From NCBI GenBank assembly GCA_028869495.1, contig JAGWRY010000105.1:1-5216 (forward strand): a DNA stretch of 5,216 nt. Reading direction: 5' to 3'. Below, one piece after another: positions 1 to 4,986 of this stretch (position 1 is its first letter; the number at the start of each line of letters is the position of its first letter). The DNA comes from Elusimicrobiota bacterium (GTDB taxonomy: Bacteria > Elusimicrobiota > Elusimicrobia > UBA1565 > UBA9628). A program made the translations under genes and the position numbers. The notes under the pieces were generated by a model, which saw only the letters and a list, made by a program, of their open reading frames with translations, searched no databases and was not told where the DNA came from.

Positions 1-145
1 CGAGCCAGCGCGCGGCCCCGCCGGGAGCGCCCGGCCTCAGCGCGGGCGCGCCGCCCGACGCGAGCGCCCAGGCCAGCCGCGCGCCCAGGGCCGCGGCCAG
101 CAGGGCGCGGCCGTCCTCGCACGGAACGCAGCGGCCCTCGGGCAT
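1..145 (-). CDS. Partial unidentified protein (N-terminal 48 codons)
   Basis: An open frame starts at an ATG (complement of 143-145) and runs without a stop to the left edge, so only the N-terminus is present. It reads MPEGRCVPCEDG, then an Ala/Leu-rich stretch with a Trp near residue 26, then a Gly/Pro/Ala-rich stretch ending in RWL. A CxxC pair (Cys6, Cys9) could bind metal or be redox active, but two cysteines alone do not show this. I do not recognise the family. The main support for a real gene is positional: a TACCAT hexamer lies exactly 6 nt before this ATG, as at the other unit starts in the window, and the frame diverges from the GT-C gene across a short gap. No Shine-Dalgarno is visible. 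In DNA this GC-rich, a 48-codon stop-free stretch alone is weak evidence. Confidence 0.5.
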   Translation of the reverse strand, partial: MPEGRCVPCEDGRALLAAALGARLAWALASGGAPALRPGAPGGAARWL

Positions 146-151
146 GCGGCG

Positions 152-157
152 ATGGTA
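152..157 (-). promoter_or_regulatory. Putative -10 box (TACCAT) for the left-edge gene
   Basis: On the minus strand TACCAT is followed by six bases (CGCCGC) and then the ATG. A -10 element here would place transcription initiation at or within a base or two of the start codon, predicting a leaderless mRNA. No convincing -35 hexamer is seen 16-18 nt upstream. The call rests mainly on recurrence of the same spacing elsewhere in the window. Confidence 0.4.
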
Positions 158-170
158 GCATTCCCCCGCG

Positions 171-200
171 GCGACAGGCGGCCGGGCGATCGGCTAGAAT
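171..200 (+). promoter_or_regulatory. Putative promoter of the GT-C gene (GCGACA - 18 nt - TAGAAT)
   Basis: TAGAAT at 195-200 matches a -10 element at four of six positions. GCGACA at 171-176, 18 nt upstream, shares the GACA of the TTGACA -35 consensus. Only five bases (GAGGC) separate the -10 from the GTG start at 206, so the transcript would be leaderless or nearly so. The GAGG lies too close to the GTG to work as a normal Shine-Dalgarno. This promoter faces away from the TACCAT element at 152-157, making 146-205 a compact bidirectional promoter region. Confidence 0.5.
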
Positions 201-205
201 GAGGC

Positions 206-1465
206 GTGGACCGCCGCCGACTGAGGCTCCTGCTGGACTCCCCGGAACGGGCCTGGCTCGCGCTCGCCCTGGTCCTGCGCGCCGCCTTCGCGCTGAGGCT
301 CGGCGGCGCGTTCTACCAGACCGACGAGCACAGCTTCGCGGCGGCCGCGCGCACGCTGGCCTCCTCCGGCTTCGTCGGGATCGGCGGGGTCCCGACGAGC
401 GGGCCGCCGGTCCCCGCGGCGCTCTACGGCCTCGGCTTCCGCCTGTTCGGGCCGTCCCTGCTGGGCCCGCGCCTGCTCGAGGGACTCGTCGGCGTCCTCC
501 TGGCCGCGGCCGTCGGGCGCGCGACGGCGGCGCTGACGCGCTCGCGCGACGCCGGGCGCCTCGCGCTGATCGTCGCCTGCGTCTACCCGTTCTTCGTCTA
601 CTACGGCGGCCTGCTGATGTCGGAGACGCCCTACGTCACGCTGGCGTTCCCCGCCCTGGCCCTGCTGGCGCTCGGCGTGCGCGACGAGTCCGCGCCGCTC
701 CTCTGCGGCGGGGGCTTCCTGCTCGGGCTGGCCGCGCTCGCGCGCGCGGAGGCCGCGCCGATCGCGCTCCTCGTCTTCGCGGCGGCCGCCGCCGCGCGCG
801 CCGACCGCCGGTCCCTGCGCCGCCTGGCGCTGGCCGTCCTGTGCTGGGCCGTGCCCCTGCTGGGCTGGTGCGCGCGCAACCGCGCCGAGCTCGGGGCCTT
901 CACGCTCGACGACCACGGCGGGATCACCCTCCTGCACGGCACGATGTTCTTCGACGCCAACGAGATCGACACGACCGTCGCGATGAAGGAGTTCGAGGCG
1001 ACGCCGCTCGCCGCGCGCACGAACGGCCTCCCCGCGCCGGAGCGCGACCGCGCGCTGATGCGCGCCGGCTTCGCCTGGATCTTCTCCCATCCGGCGCAGG
1101 TCGCGCGCCAGTGGGTCCGCAAGTTCGTCAACTTCTGGCGCTTCTATCCGCGCGTCGACAAGCGCTATCCGGACGACGCCGTCGCGAACCCGTCGGCCGG
1201 CGCGAGCCGAGGCCTGCTCGTCGCGGTCAGCCTCCTGTTCGAGCCCGCGCTGATCCTCGGCGGGCTGGCCGGGCTGTGGACCCTGCGCGCGCGGCGCGAG
1301 CTGTGGACGCTGTGGGCGTTCCTGCTCGGCACGACGGGCGTGCACGTGTTCATCATCAGCCAGATGCGCTACCGCCTGCCGGTGATGCCGATCCTGATGG
1401 TCGGGGCGGCCGCGCTGGCCGCGCGCGCGCTGGACGGCGGCGCGCCTCAGTCCGAGACGCGGTAG
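206..1465 (+). CDS. GT-C membrane glycosyltransferase (PMT/ArnT-like, GT39-type)
   Basis: Predicted 419-residue polytopic inner-membrane protein that probably transfers a sugar from a polyprenyl-phosphate donor to an acceptor on the outer face of the membrane. After a short basic N-terminus, the first hydrophobic segment (about residues 17-33) is followed by a loop with YQTDEH, where Asp40-Glu41 sits in the position of the acidic DE pair conserved in the first external loop of this superfamily. Hydrophobic blocks follow near 93-110, 118-135, 141-157, 166-180, 184-197, 206-222, 337-360, 367-386 and 391-407. The SETPYV motif (139-144) and RYRLPVMP (388-395) are typical of these enzymes, while the hydrophilic stretch 223-335 would be the soluble loop. 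The start is GTG, chosen because the frame fits and TAGAAT lies just upstream. Its last 19 bp overlap the convergent GT2 gene. Donor and acceptor cannot be read from sequence. Confidence 0.85.
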   Translation: MDRRRLRLLLDSPERAWLALALVLRAAFALRLGGAFYQTDEHSFAAAARTLASSGFVGIGGVPTSGPPVPAALYGLGFRLFGPSLLGPRLLEGLVGVLLAAAVGRATAALTRSRDAGRLALIVACVYPFFVYYGGLLMSETPYVTLAFPALALLALGVRDESAPLLCGGGFLLGLAALARAEAAPIALLVFAAAAAARADRRSLRRLALAVLCWAVPLLGWCARNRAELGAFTLDDHGGITLLHGTMFFDANEIDTTVAMKEFEATPLAARTNGLPAPERDRALMRAGFAWIFSHPAQVARQWVRKFVNFWRFYPRVDKRYPDDAVANPSAGASRGLLVAVSLLFEPALILGGLAGLWTLRARRELWTLWAFLLGTTGVHVFIISQMRYRLPVMPILMVGAAALAARALDGGAPQSETR

Positions 1466-2199
1466 CGCAGGATCGCGAGCAGGACGCGGGTCCCGTCGCG
1501 CCAGAAGCGGATCTTCTTGCCCTCGGCGCGGCTGCGCGCCCTGTAGGTGACCGAGCGCTCGCCGAAGCGCAGCCCCTTCTTGGCCAGCTTGGCGGCGAGC
1601 TCCCAGTCGAGGTCGAAGTAGTCGCTGCGGAAGGTCATCCCCTCCAGGTCGGACGCGCGGAAGATCTTGAACATCGTCGCGACGTCGGTCAGGCGCTGGC
1701 CGTAGAGCAGGTTGAAGAGAGCGGTGAACAGGACCCCGCCGAAGTTCACGAAGAAGCCGTAGAAGCGCTCGAAGCCCGAGAAGCGCCGGAACTGCCAGTG
1801 CTGGGGCGAGCGCATCACGCGCGAGCCGAGGACGACGTCGCACTCGCCGGCCAGCAGGGGCTCGAGCAGGCGCGGGTAGTCGGCGACGTCGTACTCGAGG
1901 TCGCCGTCCTGGATCAGCACGTAGTCGCCGGAGATCTCGGCCAGGCCCCGGCGCACGGCCGCGCCCTTGCCGCGCGGGGCGTCCTCCCAGACGATCTTGA
2001 CGCCGGGCCGGCCCTCCCAGCGGCGGACCTCGTCGCGCGTGCCGTCGGTCGAGTTCCCCTCGACGATCACGACCTCGCGGCCGAGGCCCGGCGGCAGGGG
2101 CGCGGACAGCACCTTCTCCATCAGGACCGGGAAGGTCGCCTTCTCGTTGTAGACCGGGAGGACGATCGACAGCGTCCCGCCGGCTTCAGCGGCTGACAT
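1447..2199 (-). CDS. Family 2 glycosyltransferase, polyprenyl-phosphate sugar synthase-like
   Basis: Predicted 250-residue GT-A-fold cytoplasmic glycosyltransferase of the DPM1/DPG synthase-like group, which transfers a sugar from an NDP-sugar, often to a polyprenyl phosphate. Visible motifs in order: SIVLPVYNE (11-19), the nucleotide loop VIVEGNSTDGT (44-54), PRGKGAAVRRGL (75-86), the metal-binding QDGDLEYD (97-104, with the DxD-type Asp98/Asp100), VVLGSR (122-127), the family-typical LTD-ATMFK (170-178), and a C-terminal EGKKIRFWRDG (226-236) like that of dolichyl-phosphate glucose/mannose synthases. There is no clear C-terminal membrane anchor, only a hydrophobic patch at about 147-166. 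The loop has EGN where DDG is usual. The ATG start at 2199 sits just before the conserved domain and overlaps the end of the kinase gene by 14 nt. It is the last gene of the unit and meets the GT-C gene tail to tail. Sugar and acceptor are unknown. Confidence 0.85.
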   Translation of the reverse strand: MSAAEAGGTLSIVLPVYNEKATFPVLMEKVLSAPLPPGLGREVVIVEGNSTDGTRDEVRRWEGRPGVKIVWEDAPRGKGAAVRRGLAEISGDYVLIQDGDLEYDVADYPRLLEPLLAGECDVVLGSRVMRSPQHWQFRRFSGFERFYGFFVNFGGVLFTALFNLLYGQRLTDVATMFKIFRASDLEGMTFRSDYFDLDWELAAKLAKKGLRFGERSVTYRARSRAEGKKIRFWRDGTRVLLAILRYRVSD

Positions 2200-3157
2200 A
2201 GACGATCTTCGAGCCCTCGGGCTCCAGCGCGAACGGGATCTCGCGCCAGGACGACACCGCGCGCCGCGCCGCGGCGCGCTTGGACGGCGGCACGAACAGG
2301 AGCAGGAAGCCGCCGCCGCCGGCGCCGAGGATCTTGCCACCCGAGGCTCCGGCGCGGCGCGCGGCGGCGTACGCGCGGTCGATCGCCGGGCTCGAGATGC
2401 CGCCGGAGATGCTCTTCTTCAGCTCCCAGCCCTCGTGGAGCATCGCGCCGAGCGGGTCGACGTCGCCGGCGCGCAGGGCCTCGCGCGCCTCGTAGGCGAG
2501 GTCGCGCAGGCGGACCATCTGGCGGTCCTTGACCTCGAACTTCGCGCGGAAGCGGCGCAGGACCGGGCCGGCGCGGCGCGTGACGCCGGTGTAGACGAGC
2601 AGGAGGCGCTCCGCCAGGCGGCGGCGCGCGTCCTCGCCCAGGACGATCGGGTCCGCGCGCACGGTGCCGTCGGGCATGAACTCGAGGGACTGGAAGCCGC
2701 CGTAGGCGGCGATGTACTGGTCCTGCTTGCCGATCGGCTCGCGCAGGCGCTTGATCTCGATCTCGCAGGCCTCGCGCGCGAGGTCCTCGGCGGTCCGGTA
2801 CTCGCCCTTGAACGCGTGTAGGGCGTGCAGGACGCCGACGGTGAAGCTCGACGAGGAGCCCAGGCCCGTGCCGCCGATGACGTCGGACATCGACGTGATC
2901 TCGACGCCCTTGTTCAGGCCGACGAGCTTCAGGCACTCGCGCAGGATCGGGTGGCGGACGTCCGACGCGCGCTTGACGAGCTCGGTCCGGCTGTACTTCA
3001 GCAGGATCGACTCGTCGAAGTAGCGGTTGACGGTCACGTACATGAACTTGTCGATCGCGGTCGAGACGACCGCGCCCGGACGGCGCCCGTAGAAGGCCTC
3101 CAGGTCGGTGCCGCCGCCGACGAAGCTGATCCGGAACGGGGTGCGCGAGATGATCAT
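2186..3157 (-). CDS. hddA: GHMP-family D-glycero-alpha-D-manno-heptose-7-phosphate kinase-like
   Basis: Predicted 323-residue cytoplasmic sugar kinase, close to the usual length of HddA-type kinases, which phosphorylate C1 of D-glycero-D-manno-heptose 7-phosphate with ATP. The N-terminus RTPFRISFVGGGTDLEAFY (5-23) is the hallmark of this subgroup. The ATP-binding GHMP loop is GGTGLGSSSSF (95-105), the GKQDQYIAAYGG block lies at 143-154, and the C-terminal glycine-rich GHMP motif KILGAGGGGF is at 275-284. The start codon overlaps the stop of the preceding nucleotidyltransferase gene (ATGA), and a good Shine-Dalgarno, GAGGA, lies 4 nt upstream inside that gene. Placement with a SIS isomerase and a nucleotidyltransferase supports the heptose assignment. 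Related kinases act on fucose or other sugars, so the substrate is inferred rather than proven. Confidence 0.85.
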   Translation of the reverse strand: MIISRTPFRISFVGGGTDLEAFYGRRPGAVVSTAIDKFMYVTVNRYFDESILLKYSRTELVKRASDVRHPILRECLKLVGLNKGVEITSMSDVIGGTGLGSSSSFTVGVLHALHAFKGEYRTAEDLAREACEIEIKRLREPIGKQDQYIAAYGGFQSLEFMPDGTVRADPIVLGEDARRRLAERLLLVYTGVTRRAGPVLRRFRAKFEVKDRQMVRLRDLAYEAREALRAGDVDPLGAMLHEGWELKKSISGGISSPAIDRAYAAARRAGASGGKILGAGGGGFLLLFVPPSKRAAARRAVSSWREIPFALEPEGSKIVYVSR

Positions 3158-3861
3158 CGGGTCCTCGGCAGGAGCGCCTCCGCGCGCGCCAGGCGCTCCG
3201 GCGTGCCCAGGTCGGCGAGGGTCTCCTTCGTGCGGTACGCGCGCAGGTCGAGGCCGCGGCGCAGGGCCTGCGGGAAGACGTCGCGGCCGAAGTCGCTCGG
3301 GGCGTCCGCGGGGGCGAGGTCCAGCACGGGGCCGCGCACGGCCCAGACCGCGGCCAGCGCCAGGGGCTCGTGCGGCTCGCCGGGCTTCGCGCGATAGAAG
3401 CCGGTCAGGCGCTCGCCGTCGACGCGCGCGAGGTCCGAGTCGAACGGATGGTCGGTCTCGATCAGGGCCAGGGTCGCCGCGGCCTCGGGCCGCGCCGCGT
3501 GGAAGTCGGCGAAGCGCTTGAAGTCCATGTCCGCGTAGAGGTCGCCGTAGACGACGAGCAGGTCGTCGCCGAGCTCGCCGCGCAGGTCGGCGACGGCGCC
3601 GGCGGTGCCGCGCGGGGAGGTCTCGACGGCGTAGCGCAGGCGCGCGCCCCAGCGCGAGCCGTCGCCGAAGTGCTCCCGGACGACCTCCGGCTTGTAGCCG
3701 AGGCTGAGCGTCAGCTCGCGCCAGCCGCTGCGCACCAGCGCCTCGATGAGGCGCTCGAGGATCGGCCGGCCGCCGAAGGGCAGCATCGGCTTGGGGCACT
3801 CCGCGGTCGCGCCGCCCATGCGCTCCCCCCGTCCGCCCGCCACGATCACCGCGGGGATCAC
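3154..3861 (-). CDS. hddC: Sugar-1-phosphate nucleotidyltransferase (HddC-like)
   Basis: Predicted 235-residue cytoplasmic NTP-transferase-family enzyme that joins a nucleotide to a sugar 1-phosphate. In the HddC precedent this is GTP plus D-glycero-alpha-D-manno-heptose 1-phosphate, giving GDP-heptose. The nucleotide-binding signature is AGGRGERMG (8-16) followed by PKPMLPFGGRPILE (23-36). PRGTAGAV (83-90) and YGDLYAD (105-111, with Asp107) form the rest of the active site, and DLGTPERL (217-224) is the usual C-terminal motif. Length fits the short single-domain HddC/RmlA-like class with no acyltransferase or left-handed beta-helix extension. The start is taken as GTG at 3861, which overlaps the SIS stop as GTGA and begins directly before the first beta strand. 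No ATG is available nearby. Only a weak GAAGC-type ribosome site is seen, so translational coupling is likely. Nucleotide and sugar specificity are inferred from the neighbours. Confidence 0.83.
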   Translation of the reverse strand: MIPAVIVAGGRGERMGGATAECPKPMLPFGGRPILERLIEALVRSGWRELTLSLGYKPEVVREHFGDGSRWGARLRYAVETSPRGTAGAVADLRGELGDDLLVVYGDLYADMDFKRFADFHAARPEAAATLALIETDHPFDSDLARVDGERLTGFYRAKPGEPHEPLALAAVWAVRGPVLDLAPADAPSDFGRDVFPQALRRGLDLRAYRTKETLADLGTPERLARAEALLPRTR

Positions 3862-4502
3862 GCCCGCTTCTGCTTCAGGTAGAACGTCAGGATGTGCGCG
3901 ACGGACATGTGCAGGTCCTCGATCACGCCGTACTGGTCGGACGGGATCAGCAGGACCTCGTCGCAGAGGGCCTTCAGGCGGCCGCCGTCGAAGCCGAGCA
4001 GGCCGACGACCGCCGCGCCGCGCCGGCGCGCCAGGCGCGCGGCGGCGACGAGGTTCGGCGAGTTGCCGGAGCCGCTGATCAGGATCACGACGTCGCCGGG
4101 GGCGGCGACGTTCTCGAGCTGGCGCGAGAAGGTCTCGTCGAAGGAGAGGTCGTTGGCGACCGCGGTCAGGAAGGCGGCGTTGTCGGACAGCGAGACGGCC
4201 TTCAGCGGCTTGGCGCCCTTGACGGCCGCGGTCTTGCCGAAGTCGCAGCCGACGTGGGCGGCGGTCGCGGCCGAGCCGCCGTTGCCGCAGACCCAGACGA
4301 AGCGGCCGCGGGCCTGCGCGCGCTCGACGACGGCCGCGAGGCGCGCGAGCGCGTCGAGGTCCAGGAGCCGCCACTGCTCGAGGGTCCGCTCGCGGTACCA
4401 GCGCGCGAAGCCCTTCGCGTCCAGGCCGCCGGGCCCGGTCACGTGGGTCGCGCCCGGCTTGGTGCCGCGGACGGACTTTTTCGCCGATCTCACCGCCGGC
4501 AT
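3858..4502 (-). CDS. gmhA: SIS-domain phosphosugar isomerase, GmhA-like (sedoheptulose-7-phosphate isomerase)
   Basis: Predicted 214-residue cytoplasmic SIS-domain protein. GmhA enzymes convert sedoheptulose 7-phosphate to D-glycero-D-manno-heptose 7-phosphate, the first step of heptose synthesis. The phosphate-binding loop CGNGGSAATAAH (72-83) is followed by CDFGK (86-90). FDETFSRQL (121-129) and the second phosphate-binding loop SGSGNSPN (143-150) are typical. The C-terminal helix EDLHMSVAHIL (195-205) carries His203, which aligns by eye with the catalytic His of E. coli GmhA. Asp87 stands where that enzyme has its catalytic Glu. The first ~26 residues are a basic, Gly-rich extension outside the SIS domain. 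The ATG is 4 nt after the ArsC-like stop. A GTG at codon 4 (4491-4493) is an alternative start because it sits 7 nt after a TAGAAT. There is no good Shine-Dalgarno. Confidence 0.82.
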   Translation of the reverse strand: MPAVRSAKKSVRGTKPGATHVTGPGGLDAKGFARWYRERTLEQWRLLDLDALARLAAVVERAQARGRFVWVCGNGGSAATAAHVGCDFGKTAAVKGAKPLKAVSLSDNAAFLTAVANDLSFDETFSRQLENVAAPGDVVILISGSGNSPNLVAAARLARRRGAAVVGLLGFDGGRLKALCDEVLLIPSDQYGVIEDLHMSVAHILTFYLKQKRA

Positions 4503-4506
4503 TCTA
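4501..4506 (-). promoter_or_regulatory. Possible internal -10 box (TAGAAT) before the SIS gene
   Basis: The minus strand reads TGATAGAATG. The ArsC-like stop TGA is followed directly by TAGAAT, whose last two bases are the first two of the annotated SIS start codon. If it works as a -10 element, transcription would begin about codon 3-4 and a leaderless mRNA could start at the GTG of codon 4, 7 nt downstream. No -35 is seen. The identical hexamer lies before the GT-C gene. It may equally be a chance match inside an operon. Confidence 0.25.
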
Positions 4507-4860
4507 TCAAAAGGCGGACTTCCACTCGTCCTCCTTGAACCCGAGGAGGCCGCGGTCCTTCAGCAGGACGAACGGACGCTTGACGAGCTTGCCGTGGCGG
4601 GCGAGGAGGTCCAGGGCCTCGCCCTCCCCCATCCCGGCCTTGAGCTTGTCGCCGATCTTCAGCTCGCGGTACATCAGGCCGGACGTGTTGAAGAGCCTCC
4701 TCACGTCGCCGGCGAAGGCCAGCATCGCCTTCAGCTCGGCCTTGGAGGGCGGGGTCGCGACGATCGGAACGCGCTCGTAGGCGACGCCGCGCGCGTCGAG
4801 GAACTTCAGGGCCTTGCGGCAGGTGGAACAGCCTTCGTACTCGTAGATTCGGGGCTTCAT
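4507..4860 (-). CDS. ArsC/Spx-family thioredoxin-fold protein with CxxC
   Basis: Predicted 117-residue protein of the ArsC/Spx/YffB superfamily, the usual length for the family. The N-terminal IYEYEGCSTCRKAL (5-18) carries a Cys11-x-x-Cys14 pair, as in Spx-type members; classical glutaredoxin-dependent ArsC has one cysteine here. FNTSGLMYREL (57-67) and KRPFVLL (94-100, with the Arg-Pro expected before the conserved strand) are family hallmarks, and GLLGFKEDEW (104-113) closes the domain. Possible roles are arsenate or disulfide reductase, or a redox-sensing regulator acting on RNA polymerase as Spx does. The sequence does not decide between them. The ATG at 4860 is chosen because the fold begins there and TATAAT lies 6 nt upstream. 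It is first in the unit, 4 nt before the SIS gene. No ars genes are nearby, so arsenate reduction is not supported by context. Confidence 0.83.
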   Translation of the reverse strand: MKPRIYEYEGCSTCRKALKFLDARGVAYERVPIVATPPSKAELKAMLAFAGDVRRLFNTSGLMYRELKIGDKLKAGMGEGEALDLLARHGKLVKRPFVLLKDRGLLGFKEDEWKSAF

Positions 4861-4866
4861 CGGGCG

Positions 4867-4872
4867 ATTATA
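4867..4872 (-). promoter_or_regulatory. Putative -10 box (TATAAT) heading the heptose unit
   Basis: A perfect consensus TATAAT on the minus strand is followed by CGCCCG and the ATG of the ArsC-like gene, so transcription would start at or next to the A of the start codon. A perfect AT-only hexamer in DNA this GC-rich is unlikely by chance. No recognisable -35 lies 16-18 nt upstream and no Shine-Dalgarno precedes the ATG. It would drive the whole five-gene unit and sits inside a near-palindrome (4867-4882). Confidence 0.6.
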
Positions 4873-4882
4873 GCGCTCTAAT
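4867..4882. repeat. 16-bp near-palindrome overlapping the operon -10 box
   Basis: ATTATAGCGCTCTAAT is an inverted repeat with one mismatched pair (T at position 5 against C at position 12). Its left part is the complement of the TATAAT box. A dimeric regulator bound here would block the predicted promoter, but no regulator is encoded in the window and the site may be incidental. Confidence 0.3.
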
Positions 4883-4903
4883 AGGGAAGGTAGGCCCTCC
4901 GGT

Positions 4904-4917
4904 CCCTCGCGCGAGGG
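4904..4917. repeat. 14-bp perfect palindrome in the divergent intergenic region
   Basis: CCCTCGCGCGAGGG equals its own reverse complement. It lies about 30 bp upstream of the TATAAT box on the minus strand, near where a -35 region or activator site would be, and about 57 bp upstream of TACACT on the plus strand. It could be an operator. With no loop it is a poor terminator, and no T-run follows on either strand. Confidence 0.3.
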
Positions 4918-4974
4918 CACAAAGACGCCGCTCCGCTGGGACCTCGGACCCCGGGCCTCCCCGACGGGAAAGGC

Positions 4975-4980
4975 TACACT
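4975..4980 (+). promoter_or_regulatory. Putative -10 box (TACACT) for the small secreted ORF
   Basis: TACACT is followed by GGTTTC and then the ATG at 4987, again a 6-nt gap that predicts a leaderless mRNA. The only purine-rich stretch (GGGAAAGG) lies too far upstream of the ATG to be a Shine-Dalgarno. No -35 consensus is visible. Confidence 0.45.
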
Positions 4981-4986
4981 GGTTTC

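Noticed and set aside
119..130. CxxC resemblance to the N-terminus of pterin-4a-carbinolamine dehydratases
   Set aside because: Those proteins can begin with a CxxC-Gly motif, but the residues that follow here lack the expected Trp and His pattern, and too little sequence is present to support a family.
194..1843. 549-residue minus-strand ORF antisense to the GT-C gene
   Set aside because: It has no recognisable motif, a composition dominated by Arg, Gly, Ala and Gln, and lies opposite a gene with strong family motifs.
199..2196. 665-residue plus-strand ORF starting at the ATG inside TAGAATG
   Set aside because: It is a shadow frame over the GT-C and GT2 genes, Arg/Ala/Pro-rich with no domain, and crosses into the antisense of a clearly coding gene. 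Long chance ORFs are expected at this G+C content.
2200..2340. Upstream extension of the GT2 reading frame (47 extra residues)
   Set aside because: The extension is a Ser/Arg/Ala-rich translation of the kinase gene in another frame. The ATG at 2199 immediately precedes the conserved GT2 domain.
3158..3799. Upstream extension of the kinase frame into the nucleotidyltransferase gene
   Set aside because: It is a low-complexity Arg/Ala shadow. The ATG at 3157 starts exactly at the conserved RTPFRISFVGGG block and has a GAGGA just upstream.
3862..4374. Upstream extension of the nucleotidyltransferase frame into the SIS gene
   Set aside because: It is an Arg-rich shadow with no domain. The GTG at 3861 gives a protein of normal family length beginning at the first beta strand.
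4476..4480. Run of T on the plus strand as a possible terminator
   Set aside because: It lies inside the SIS coding region (Lys codons on the minus strand), has no stable hairpin directly before it, and no plus-strand gene ends there.
3892..4881. 329-residue plus-strand ORF antisense to the SIS and ArsC-like genes
   Set aside because: It overlaps two clearly coding minus-strand genes and has no motif of its own.
4861..4920. Upstream extension of the ArsC-like protein to a GTG at 4920
   Set aside because: It adds 20 residues not typical of the family and would read through the TATAAT box and part of the palindromes. The ATG at 4860 matches the usual N-terminus.
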